Origin: JAQGMV01 sp035626595
Lineage (GTDB): Bacteria; Pseudomonadota; Gammaproteobacteria; Burkholderiales; SG8-41
Reading direction: 5' to 3'
Length of the DNA: 64,000 nucleotides
NCBI GenBank assembly: GCA_035626595.1
Contig: DASPNJ010000149.1
Span: 46,661 to 110,660, forward strand
Every line of letters starts with the position of its first letter. Position 1 is the stretch's first letter. The notes below the pieces were generated by a model. It saw only the letters and a list, made by a program, of their open reading frames with translations. It did no database searches and had not been told where the DNA came from. The position numbers and the translations under genes were made by a program. This document shows, in pieces, positions 1-7,738 of the stretch.

Positions 1-403
1 GCGTGCCCAGCGTGAGCGCAGTGCCGATGACCACGGCGAAATAGAAGCCCGTCCCTGCGAGAACGCCGATCGCCGCGGTGATCCAGATCGACGCGGCGGT
101 GGTGAGGCCGCGCACCGAAGCGCCGTCCTTCACGATGACGCCGGCGCCGAGAAAGCCGATGCCGGTCATGATGCCCTGCGCCATGCGCGTGGGATCGACG
201 CGCACGATTTCTGCGCTGGCCGCGAACCACCGATCCTGATAGATCGCGAGCAGCATGAGCAGCGCTGAAGCGATGCACACGAGCGTATGCGTGCGGAAGC
301 CGGCCGGCCGGCCCTGATAGCTGCGCTCGTAGCCGATCATCGCCCCCGCGACTGTCGCAAGCAGCAGATGCGCGACGATCGTCAGATACTCCCCCTGGAC
401 CAT
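1..403 (-). CDS. MgtC/SapB family membrane protein (partial, cut by left edge)
   Basis: Reading leftward from the ATG at 403, the frame stays open to the window edge (134 codons). It begins MVQGEYLTIVAHLLLATVAG and contains the MgtC hallmark segments: GAMIGYERS near residue 20, TGIGFLGAGVIVKDG near residue 83, and VRGLTTAASIWITAAIG just after. Hydrophobic stretches between them fit the four to five membrane helices of this family. MgtC-type proteins are inner-membrane modulators linked to magnesium stress and ATP synthase in some bacteria; whether that holds here is unknown. A second, diverged copy lies at 53940-54440. It is read in the same direction as rtcB, whose stop lies 15 bases upstream of this start. 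Confidence 0.85.
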   Translation of the reverse strand, partial: MVQGEYLTIVAHLLLATVAGAMIGYERSYQGRPAGFRTHTLVCIASALLMLLAIYQDRWFAASAEIVRVDPTRMAQGIMTGIGFLGAGVIVKDGASVRGLTTAASIWITAAIGVLAGTGFYFAVVIGTALTLGT

Positions 404-418
404 CGTGGACCTCTTTTC

Positions 419-1615
419 TTATCCCTTGACGCAGAGAACCTGCTTCAAAGTATGCACCACGTCCACGAGATCGCGCTGATTTTCCATCACTTCGTCTATC
501 GGCTTGTATGCCGCCGGTATCTCGTCCACCACGCCGCTGTCCTTGCGGCAGATGACCCCCGCCGTCTGCGCCGCGACGTCGGCTGAGGTAAAGCGTTTCT
601 GCGCGGCCGAGCGGCTCATCCGGCGCCCGGCGCCGTGCGCACACGATTCGAAGCTCTCCTCCGAGCCCCGGCCCCGCACGATATAGGACTTGGCGCCCAT
701 GCTGCCCGGGATGATGCCGAGCTCCCCTTTCCCGGCGCGGATCGCCCCCTTGCGCGTGACCCACACGTTCTCGCCGTAGTGCTGCTCGCGCTCCACGTAG
801 TTGTGATGACAGTTCACGGCCTCGGCCGTGACTTCGAACGGCGGCAGATGACGCCGCAGCGCGGCCAGCACGAGCTCCATCATCGCCTCGCGGTTGGCCG
901 CGGCGTAGGCCTGAGCCCACCCGACTGCGCGAACATATTCTTCGAAGTGCTCGGTGCCTTCGCGGAAGTACGCGAGATCGCGGTCCGGGAGATTCGACAC
1001 CTGCGACTCCATGTCGCGCCGCGCGAGCTCGATGAAGTAGGTGCCGATCGCATTGCCGATACCGCGGCTTCCGGAATGCAGCATCACCCAGACACGGCTC
1101 TCCTCGTCGAGACACACTTCGATGAAGTGATTGCCGCCGCCGAGCGTGCCCATCTGTTGTGCCCAGCTCTGCGTGCGCTTGAAGCGCTTCTCGAGCTGCG
1201 GGTGTGCTTCGAGGATTTGCCGGAGCTCGCGCCCGAACGGCACGACCGCGTGTTTGAGCTCGCGCCCGTCCTTGTGCTGGTCGCGTCCGACCGGCACGTC
1301 GCGCGCGATCTGGTTGTAGACGCGCTTCAAGCTGTTCTCGTCGAGCTGATTCGCCGTCAGCGTCGTGCGCGCGGCGATCATCCCGCATCCGATATCGACC
1401 CCGACGGCTGCGGGAATCACCGCCTGCTTCGTCGCGATGACGCTGCCGACGGTCGCGCCGATGCCCGCGTGCACGTCCGGCATCGCGGCAACGTGATGGT
1501 GGACGATCGGGAGCTTCGAGAGATTGACGAGCTGCTGGCGCGCGCTCGCCTCGAGGTCGTCGGTAAAGACTTTTACCGGCACCGCCCCTTCATCGATCGT
1601 CTGCTTAATGGGCAT
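419..1615 (-). CDS. rtcB: RtcB-family RNA ligase
   Basis: 398 residues. RtcB joins a 2',3'-cyclic phosphate or 3'-phosphate RNA end to a 5'-OH end with GTP and manganese. The family residues are visible: the metal cysteine in GVDIGCGMI (Cys77), GGGNHFIEV (His163), MLHSGSRGIG (His180), NCHHNYVERE (His270), and CAHGAGRRMSR with the histidine that carries GMP (His327). The ATG at 1615 is preferred because the family begins with residues like PIKQTIDEG; the frame can be extended nine residues upstream with an alternative start, but nothing supports that. No archease or RNA cyclase (RtcA) and no RtcR activator is visible next to it, so it is not a classical rtcBA operon. Confidence 0.93.
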   Translation of the reverse strand: MPIKQTIDEGAVPVKVFTDDLEASARQQLVNLSKLPIVHHHVAAMPDVHAGIGATVGSVIATKQAVIPAAVGVDIGCGMIAARTTLTANQLDENSLKRVYNQIARDVPVGRDQHKDGRELKHAVVPFGRELRQILEAHPQLEKRFKRTQSWAQQMGTLGGGNHFIEVCLDEESRVWVMLHSGSRGIGNAIGTYFIELARRDMESQVSNLPDRDLAYFREGTEHFEEYVRAVGWAQAYAAANREAMMELVLAALRRHLPPFEVTAEAVNCHHNYVEREQHYGENVWVTRKGAIRAGKGELGIIPGSMGAKSYIVRGRGSEESFESCAHGAGRRMSRSAAQKRFTSADVAAQTAGVICRKDSGVVDEIPAAYKPIDEVMENQRDLVDVVHTLKQVLCVKG

Positions 1616-1645
1616 GGTGGGGACCAGCAAAACCCAAGCCAAAGG

Positions 1646-1737
1646 AAGGGAGGTTACGGAGGGAAACCTCGGGTTTCCCTCTGTTCGTGCACCGAGCCGC
1701 AGCTGCCGGCGTAGCCGGCGAGGGTTCTCGCTGCGGC
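1646..1737 (-). repeat. 92-nt dispersed palindromic repeat, copy A
   Basis: Read on the minus strand this block aligns without gaps, by eye with about ten mismatches, to 11313-11404 on the plus strand. The unit has two palindromes: an inner CCGGCTACGCCGG hairpin and a terminal AGGGAAACC/GGTTTCCCT hairpin followed by CCGTAACCTCCCTT. Here it lies between tRNA-Pro and rtcB. Confidence 0.8.
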
Positions 1738-1740
1738 AGA

Positions 1741-1776
1741 TAACGGAGGGAAACCTCGGGTTTCCCTCTGTTCGTG
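1741..1776 (-). repeat. Partial tandem copy of the palindromic repeat
   Basis: 36 bases repeating only the terminal half of the 92-nt unit (ACGGAGGGAAACC, GGTTTCCCT, CTGTTCGTG). It differs by one base from 1654-1689 and lies directly next to copy A, so the two form a tandem array. Confidence 0.85.
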
Positions 1777-1790
1777 ATCCTCAGGCCGCT

Positions 1791-1814
1791 CCGAACATCG
1801 CTTGCGATGTTCGG
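1791..1814. other. Perfect hairpin beside tRNA-Pro
   Basis: CCGAACATCG and CGATGTTCGG are inverted arms around a four-base centre, 20 bases beyond the 3' end of tRNA-Pro. There is no T run on the minus strand after it, so it is more likely a processing hairpin or another repeat fragment than a Rho-independent terminator. Confidence 0.5.
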
Positions 1815-1833
1815 TCAGAATTTGTGCAGCCTG

Positions 1834-1907
1834 TCGGGGTGAGAGGATTCGAACCTCCGACATCCTGCTCCCAAAGCAGGCACTCTACCAGGCTGAGCTA
1901 CACCCCG
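1834..1907 (-). tRNA. tRNA-Pro (anticodon UGG)
   Basis: On the minus strand the sequence folds as a standard cloverleaf. The acceptor arms are CGGGGTG and CACCCCG, the D arm is GCTCAGCCTGGTAGAGT, the anticodon loop TTTGGGA is closed by CCTGC/GCAGG, and the T arm is GGAGGTTCGAATCCTC. The anticodon TGG reads proline codons CCN. The discriminator base is A and the CCA tail is not encoded. Confidence 0.95.
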
Positions 1908-1938
1908 AAGGACGTTATTTTACCTCAGCGTCCCCCGC

Positions 1939-3372
1939 TCACCCGGCGTTCGCCTCGAGGATGAACGACATGCCGTCGGACGATTGCGACATGCGCCCGA
2001 GAAAGAGGCTGCCTTTCGCGATGAACATCGCACGGCTCATCGTCCCCTGCTTCATCGCGTCGCACGCGTGCGGCAGGTAACACACCGCCGCGGGAATGTG
2101 GCCCTGCGTCGGACAGTAGCCGGGCATGCCGCGCTGCTTCACGAAAGTCTCGATCTCGGTTTTGTCGATCTCCCGATTGAGCGCCGCGAGCGAGGCCATG
2201 ATTTTGTAATTCGTATACGGCGTATTGCCGCTGCCGGCCGGGAGCGTGACTTCCGGGTTGTGCAGCTCGGTGGCGTACTTGTCGACGTCCATCATCTTGA
2301 GCCCTATCCGCGCGAGCGGTTTCACCACGAGCGCCGTCATCAGCGCCTGCTGCGACGAGCCGGCGCCGATCTCGTGCTTGCCGATCGAATCGAGGCGGAT
2401 GCGTGGGCTTGCGCCGTCGTCCCGCGTGACGAGGAACGCGACCGCGCCGAGCACGTCCTCGAGGATCGGCATGCCGTGCTTCAGATGCGCGGCGTACTTC
2501 ATGCCGATCTTGGCCTGGCAGCCGCCGCCGACCACGGCGACGTTGCGATGAATGCCGGCCTCGACCAGGGCCGCCGCGCTGACCAGCGCGTTGATGGGGG
2601 AAGCGCAGAAGGCGCGCACGTCGTGGCCGGTCGCGTTCACGCAGCCGCACATTTCGCCGATCGCTTTCGAGAGACTGCCGCCGCCGCGGTTATAGCGGTC
2701 GCCGATCGCGGTCTCCGAGCATTCGAGGATGAAATCGACGTCCTGCGGCGTGATGCCTGCGCGTTTGAGCAGATGACGCAGCCCCAGCGCGCCGGACGCT
2801 TTCGCGACGAGGTTCTCCATCAGGACTTCGGCCTTGAGCGCGTCGTCGCGCTCGTGTGCGCCCTTCAAGGCCCCGATCACCTGCCCCCGATGCGTGAGCG
2901 GCAGCGCGGAACCGTCGCCCAGATCCTGACGCAGTTCCTCGGCGGGGACACCGGCCCCGAGCTTCTTCAGATCATCCTCGCCGGTGAGCGGATGATGTGC
3001 CAAAGCGTCGCGGATGCGCCCGACAAACGAGTGCTCCAGCGCAACGATATGGCAGGCATCCGCGATCTTGAGCCAGCCGTAGAACTCGTCTTCCGGGAGG
3101 ATTTCGCCAAAAGGCCCGTGCCGCCGCGGCTCACCGAGTGGATTCGCGTGCCACGGCTGCGCAAGCCCGAGTAGGTCATCCGGCCGCAAATTGCCGATGA
3201 AGACCTGGTTCGGCGGGTACGCGGCTGCCTGCTCGAAGCTGCGCAGCGCTTGGTGGACATCGTGCAGCAGCGCCGGCGACTCGGACAGGTCGCGCATCGG
3301 CTTCGAGCCGTAGCGCACGAAGCTCGGCACGTGCACGAGCGCCGCCGCGCACTCGCGGATGACGACAGTCAT
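1939..3372 (-). CDS. grdC: Glycine/sarcosine/betaine reductase component C, beta-subunit-like (GrdC)
   Basis: 477 residues, close to the roughly 510 of clostridial GrdC. The N-terminus (LVHVPSFVRYG, then RSFEQAAAYPPNQVFIGNL) follows the GrdC pattern, and the rest is a FabH/thiolase-like fold with cysteines at 242, 244 and 256 (GEMCGCVNATGHD, RAFCASPINAL). In clostridia GrdC works with GrdD: the carboxymethyl-selenoether on GrdA becomes an enzyme-bound acetyl thioester and leaves as acetyl phosphate. No grdD lies nearby, so the last step here may differ, for example transfer to CoA (inference). It is the last gene of the minus-strand operon, 22 bases after grdA. After its stop come 31 bases and then tRNA-Pro. 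Confidence 0.87.
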   Translation of the reverse strand: MTVVIRECAAALVHVPSFVRYGSKPMRDLSESPALLHDVHQALRSFEQAAAYPPNQVFIGNLRPDDLLGLAQPWHANPLGEPRRHGPFGEILPEDEFYGWLKIADACHIVALEHSFVGRIRDALAHHPLTGEDDLKKLGAGVPAEELRQDLGDGSALPLTHRGQVIGALKGAHERDDALKAEVLMENLVAKASGALGLRHLLKRAGITPQDVDFILECSETAIGDRYNRGGGSLSKAIGEMCGCVNATGHDVRAFCASPINALVSAAALVEAGIHRNVAVVGGGCQAKIGMKYAAHLKHGMPILEDVLGAVAFLVTRDDGASPRIRLDSIGKHEIGAGSSQQALMTALVVKPLARIGLKMMDVDKYATELHNPEVTLPAGSGNTPYTNYKIMASLAALNREIDKTEIETFVKQRGMPGYCPTQGHIPAAVCYLPHACDAMKQGTMSRAMFIAKGSLFLGRMSQSSDGMSFILEANAG

Positions 3373-3394
3373 TGCGTTGTCGGCTCGCGCGGCT

Positions 3395-3874
3395 TCAGCC
3401 GTTCGCTACCTTCTCGCGAATGGCCTGGAAGCGTCTGCCGATTTCCTCGGTGTCCGCGGCCATGGTCCAGATCCCGAGATTGGCGTCGTAAACGTCCTCG
3501 GGAATGAACGGCCGCAGCGCCGGTTCGAGTATGTGATAGACGGGGAGGCCCAACGGGACTCCTGCCAATGGACCGGTGTAGCTCGGATCGCCGAAGGTGA
3601 CCGTCTCCGCCGAGATCTCCGCACCCTCGATGTCGCTCGCACCGAGGAGCACGATGATTTGATCTTTCGGCAGACCGTCGCTTTCCGCGATTTTCTTGAT
3701 GTGAGCCTGGCTCGCCGGGTCCATTGTTCCGGCTGCGGTTCAGACGAAACACTCCGTCACGGCGTAAACGACCTTGCCTCCCGCAGCCTCCACGCACGCC
3801 GCGATCGACGGCCCCTGCACGCCGTCGCGCTCGCCGATCACGATCGCGCTCTTCCCCCTGATGCAGTTCTCCAT
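3395..3874 (-). CDS. grdA: Glycine/sarcosine/betaine reductase selenoprotein A (GrdA), UGA read as selenocysteine
   Basis: Read straight through the TGA at 3740-3742 this is one 159-residue protein, the usual GrdA length. Residues 40-49 read T-E-C-F-V-Sec-T-A-A-G, the same motif as clostridial GrdA, with Sec45 against Sec44 there. Homology is strong on both sides (IVIGERDGVQGPSIAACVE before; ETVTFGDPSYTGPLAGVPLG after). GrdA is the small redox carrier that takes the carboxymethyl group from component B on its selenolate and passes it to component C. The ATG at 3874 has AAAGGACG upstream as ribosome site and starts 34 bases after grdE. A stop-codon reading would leave a useless 44-residue stub and an orphan tail, so recoding is much more likely. 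No sel genes are in the window. Confidence 0.93.
3714..3742 (-). promoter_or_regulatory. Candidate bacterial SECIS hairpin in grdA
   Basis: Directly after the UGA (3740-3742) come six bases and then the arms GCCGG (3733-3729) and CCGGC (3718-3714) around a ten-base loop. The loop lies 13-22 bases from the UGA. Bacterial SECIS elements are poorly conserved, so the position and stem are suggestive only. Confidence 0.45.
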
Positions 3875-3908
3875 GCTCGTCCTTTCGTCTGTCACGTGAA
3901 ACGCACCA

Positions 3909-5213
3909 CTAATATTGGACGCGGGTGTATTTCCCGCCCCCCCACCAGTCCGTCGTGCCGGCAAGACAGGTGTCGTCCAGCGTCAGCTCCTCGGATGGCG
4001 AGAGCCAGCGGTCGCCCGCGTAAAGCTGGACCCGCTCGCCGGGCTTGATCCCGATCAGCTTCTTGGGCGCGGGTAGCCGGTACTCACGGTCGGTGCTGCC
4101 CGTGCTGACGATGGCATCGGCTTCGGGCACCGCGAACACGAACGGCGGCTCGGTGCCGTCGTGGCCGCCCCATTCCGGCGTGAGGAACACGGTCTTCAGC
4201 CCGCTTTTCTCGCACGCCTGCACCGTGAGCATGACGTCCACGAGGTTGGCGCCCGACATGACGGTACGGGTGACGATCGCGCCTTCGGCTCGCAGCAGCT
4301 TCGCCATCTGCGCCGCGCACATCGCCGTCACCTGTTTGCCGTGCTCGGCCTCGAAGCGCGTCCTCTGCAGGATCACGCCCAGAAAGTTGAGCCGCTTCCC
4401 ATGTTCCCGCAGAAGCCGATACACGATGCCTTTGTTGAGCCACTCCCAGGTATAGGTGTACTCGCCGCTGCCGATCCGCGTGTCCTTCGTCAGCGCGCCG
4501 TCCAGGTACTCGTTCGGATGGATGTACGTAGGCAGCGATTCGCGGACCGGAAGGCCGTAATACGCGACCAGCGAATGGGGCGCATGCCAGTTGGTGAGAA
4601 AGCTGTCGATGTACACGACGCGCGGCAGTGCCGGATCGACCTCGCCGATGCCGAAAACCTCCGCTTCGGGCGCCGTGAGCTCACGCGTCGTTTCGGCCAG
4701 CCGCCGGGCTATCTTGAATTCGGCGAGCTGGATCGCGGCGTGCGCTTCGAGCTCGGTGACGCCGTCCTGGAGCTTGATCGCGAGAACGACGTTGATCGTG
4801 GAGCCGAAGGGCGTCGCCTCGGCGAGCGGTCCCCACATGTCGAGCACCGATGAATTCTGCGCGGCCGTGCCACTGAGGATGGTCGGGCGATACGTCGCCG
4901 AAACGACGACGGCCATTCCGCCCAGCCGATGGGTCCTGCCGCTCCCGACCGATTCGACCGGTCCGAGAATGCCCGGAAAAACGCATCCCGGCCCCGCGAT
5001 CTTGATCCGCGGCTCCACCACGTCGCGCACATTGACGATTCTCGTCTCGTCGCCGGGCAACGCGATGTCGAAGTCTGCGGAAACGATCTTCGGGTCCTCG
5101 CGGACGAGCGACAGGAGCTCCTGCTTGTCGATCTCGAGCAGCCCGTCGCGATAGACGGTGCGCTCGCCCCATTGCACTTTCGTCACCGGGAAGGTCGCCA
5201 GTTCGAGTTTCAT
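3909..5213 (-). CDS. grdE: Glycine/sarcosine/betaine reductase component B, proprotein-like (GrdE)
   Basis: 434 residues, the normal GrdE length. It starts MKLELATFPVTKVQWGERT and carries the typical stretches ALPGDETRIVNVRDVVEPRIK, SVGSGRTHRLGGMAVVV and HPNEYLDGAL. GrdE is known as a proprotein cut at an internal cysteine (Cys242 in Clostridium sticklandii) to make the pyruvoyl group that forms a Schiff base with the amine substrate. Aligning from memory without gaps, the stretch around that cysteine (DGA-x-x-x-DNC) matches DGALTKDTR here, so Arg246 stands in its place; Ser249 is the nearest residue that could make a pyruvoyl group. The substrate or chemistry may therefore differ. The gene lies between grdB (10-base gap) and grdA (34-base gap). 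Confidence 0.86.
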   Translation of the reverse strand: MKLELATFPVTKVQWGERTVYRDGLLEIDKQELLSLVREDPKIVSADFDIALPGDETRIVNVRDVVEPRIKIAGPGCVFPGILGPVESVGSGRTHRLGGMAVVVSATYRPTILSGTAAQNSSVLDMWGPLAEATPFGSTINVVLAIKLQDGVTELEAHAAIQLAEFKIARRLAETTRELTAPEAEVFGIGEVDPALPRVVYIDSFLTNWHAPHSLVAYYGLPVRESLPTYIHPNEYLDGALTKDTRIGSGEYTYTWEWLNKGIVYRLLREHGKRLNFLGVILQRTRFEAEHGKQVTAMCAAQMAKLLRAEGAIVTRTVMSGANLVDVMLTVQACEKSGLKTVFLTPEWGGHDGTEPPFVFAVPEADAIVSTGSTDREYRLPAPKKLIGIKPGERVQLYAGDRWLSPSEELTLDDTCLAGTTDWWGGGKYTRVQY

Positions 5214-5223
5214 GTCTCGCTCC

Positions 5224-6567
5224 CTAACCCGATGTGAAGTTGATCTTCGGCACGAACGTCCGGGCGCTCTCCAGGTTGGCCTGAAGCGCCTCCAGAGCGC
5301 ATTTCACGATCTCGCACCGTAACTGCCGGTCGTCCTCGGCCGGGAGATTCACGTCTCCACAGGGGTTCGGGATTTTCGTTCCAGTTACCACACGCGTCGC
5401 TCCGAGCTGCAGGGCGACCATCGGCAGGGCCGTGACGAGCGCAACCGGAATTCCGGCCCGTTCGATTTCTTTCGTTATCGTAGCGCCGCTACGATTGTCG
5501 GTCCCTCAGGTGGAGACCATGATCACGCCGTCGACTTTTTCAGCCTTCATATCGGCGACGATCTCCTGGCCCAGGCGCTTCATGACCGGAACCGACGCGT
5601 TGCATCCGCTCGTCGTGTAGAAGTATGGGTGCAGCTTCGCGAATACACCCTCGCGCTCCAACTGCCGCGAGGCGTCGAGCGGGATGCCGAAATTCGGGTT
5701 CTCCTTCATGAACACGTTGTTGAAGCCGCTGTGCAGCACGTCCCAGTCGGTTTTCCTCATCGTGTCCATGTTCTCGATCGAGTACTTCCTCCACTGGACG
5801 TTCTTGTGGGCCTTGAAGTTGTCCGGGTTGCCTTTGACGATGACGCCGCTCGACGTGGCGAGCGCGATGCGCGCCTTCGCGAGCGCGGCAATTGCCGGTG
5901 CCACCGGAACCCTCTCGGCGTCTTCGAGTGGAATTTCGGTCACGAAAGGCTTGCCGGCGATCTTCGCGAGGAGCATGTCGACGGCTCTCTGCGCGCCGTC
6001 CTGACCCGACCAGGCGTCCTTGCGCACGCCGCGCGGGATATAGCCTTCCGCAGCCGGTGAACCGATCTGCTCCTGCCCCGCGATCTTCAGTGCGATGCGC
6101 GCGATCCTGGCGAGTGCATCGCCCATTCCGCCAGCCGATTTGGCCGCGGGGATGGCGTACACGTTTTCGGCCTTGTGTTGCCTGTAGGTTTCGAGCCCCG
6201 GGTTCTCCGGATGCATCGCCGCGATGCACGTCATCCCCGGCAGAGCGCTCAGCGCATGACACACTTGCGCGCAGGAAAAGCCATAACGCCCGGAGGAGAA
6301 GGCCGGACCCGCGACGAGCAGCGTCGCGTCGGCGTCCCGCGCAATATTCCGGATCGCCTCCACCGCTTCCGCGTTATGACCGGCGAAATAATCGTCGCCG
6401 CAGTACACGCTCACGACGATCTCGGCAGCGTTTCCGAGCAGCTCCTGTAAGCGCTTCCCGGCGCCGACCGGCCCCTGGATCACGCCGACGGGCGTGTCCG
6501 CCTTCTCCTCGCCGCCGACGCCGGCGAAGAACTGGTTCACGAAATGCACGACACGTAACTGCGACAT
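5224..6567 (-). CDS. grdB: Glycine/sarcosine/betaine reductase selenoprotein B (GrdB), UGA read as selenocysteine
   Basis: 447 residues when the TGA at 5506-5508 is read as Sec354; clostridial GrdB has about 436. The N-terminus (RVVHFVNQFFAGVGGEEKAD), EEGYIPRG-like AAEGYIPRGVRK, VKGNPDNF, and PYFYTTSGCNASVPV follow the family closely. The recoded motif is M-V-S-T-Sec-G-T, matching S-T-Sec-G-T in clostridia, and GATITKEIERAGIPV follows. The cysteines that follow Sec in clostridial GrdB (GTCTRCGAT) are Asp and Ser here (GTDNRSGAT). GrdB is the substrate-binding and C-N-cleaving subunit that hands the carbon moiety to GrdA. First grd gene of the operon, 25 bases after a Bug gene; stop TAG at 5224-5226, 10 bases before grdE. 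Confidence 0.93.
5477..5508 (-). promoter_or_regulatory. Candidate bacterial SECIS hairpin in grdB
   Basis: Ten bases after the UGA (5508-5506) there is a perfect eight-pair stem, ATCGTAGC and GCTACGAT (5495-5477), with a GGC loop lying 19-21 bases from the UGA. This spacing fits the usual window for the apical loop bound by SelB. The stem is the strongest local hairpin seen near this codon. Confidence 0.65.
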
Positions 6568-6592
6568 CCGTCATCCCCTCCTGTTCCACGAA

Positions 6593-7564
6593 TCATTCGG
6601 CCTTGATGCCGGCCGTCTGGACGACGCGCGCCCATTTCGGCAGCTCGGTACGAACGTAGGCCTGCATTTCGCCGGGCGTGTTGGCGATCGGATCGCCGGT
6701 CCCGATACCGGTCAGCCGCTCCCTCATCTCCGGCGTGTGCAGGATCTTTACGAGCTCGCGGTTCAGCCGCCCGATGATCTCTTTCGGCACGTTGGCGGGC
6801 GCGAACACGCCGTACACCAGCTCGCTTACATAGCCCCTCGTGCCGGCAGCTTCGTCCACCGTCGGCGTTTCGGGCATCTGCTTCGAGCGCTGCGCGCTGG
6901 TCACCGCCAGCGCGCGCAGCCTGCCGCTTTTAACCTGTTGCAGCGACGTGGGCAGGCTCGAGAAGTACAGCGGCACGTGACCTGCCATCGTATCGACCAG
7001 CGCCGGTCCGCCGCCTTTGTACGGGATGTGCACGAGCTTCACGCCCGTCATCGAGTTGAACATCTCGCCCGACAAATGAGAGGTGCTGGCCTGACCGAAG
7101 GACGCGAAATTGAGCTCGCCCGGCCGCGCCTTGGCAAATGCGATCAGCTCCTTCAAGGTTCTCACCGGGAGCGACGGATGCGCGACGATCGTGTGCGGCA
7201 CCGACGCGATCATCGTGATCGACGAAAAGTCACGCGCGGTGTCGTAGGGCAGCTTCGCGTAGAACGCGGAGTTGATGATATGGCCGGTCACGGTATGCAC
7301 CATAACCGTGTAGCCGTCCGGCGCGGATTTCGCGACGTGATCCGCTCCGATCACGCCGCTCTGGCCGCCGCGGTTGTCGACGATCACCTGCTGCCCGAGC
7401 GGTTCGACCAGCTTCTGCGCGAGCCAGCGCGCGAGGATGTCGTTGCCGCCGCCCGGCGGCCAGGGCACGACGATCCTGACGGGTTTTACAGGATAGCTTT
7501 GTGCAGCAGCCGGAGTGGACACTCCAAGCAACAGGATGCCTACAACCTCGAGCGCGCGCTTCAT
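6593..7564 (-). CDS. Bug/TctC-family periplasmic binding protein (grd-linked)
   Basis: 323 residues with an N-terminal signal peptide ending near STPAAAQ, then the Bug signature YPVKPVRIVVPWPPGGGND, VDNRGG near residue 63, APDGYTV, and HIPYKGGGPALVD. Bug proteins bind small, mostly carboxylated compounds in the periplasm and deliver them to a TctAB-type permease; no permease is present nearby. GAGGAGGATT precedes the ATG as ribosome site. It lies between the LysR gene and grdB, all on one strand, so it probably binds the substrate of the Grd system (inference from position only). Confidence 0.9.
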   Translation of the reverse strand: MKRALEVVGILLLGVSTPAAAQSYPVKPVRIVVPWPPGGGNDILARWLAQKLVEPLGQQVIVDNRGGQSGVIGADHVAKSAPDGYTVMVHTVTGHIINSAFYAKLPYDTARDFSSITMIASVPHTIVAHPSLPVRTLKELIAFAKARPGELNFASFGQASTSHLSGEMFNSMTGVKLVHIPYKGGGPALVDTMAGHVPLYFSSLPTSLQQVKSGRLRALAVTSAQRSKQMPETPTVDEAAGTRGYVSELVYGVFAPANVPKEIIGRLNRELVKILHTPEMRERLTGIGTGDPIANTPGEMQAYVRTELPKWARVVQTAGIKAE

Positions 7565-7738
7565 GAATCCTCCTCGATTCGATTTGCAACGCTGACGGTC
7601 ACAGAGACGACCCGTGTCCTGCAGTGATTCTCGCGTGTGCCGCGCAAACGCCGCAGGATCGAAAGCAGTATAACTGCGCGTGCGTGGCCGCGGGTCGCGC
7701 GTGGGCTTACCGCAGCGGGGCGTACACCGGCGCCGCGA

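Noticed and set aside
3740..3742. In-frame TGA in grdA taken as a nonsense mutation or sequencing error
   Set aside because: It lies exactly at the family selenocysteine, the frame is intact on both sides, and grdB shows the same pattern independently.
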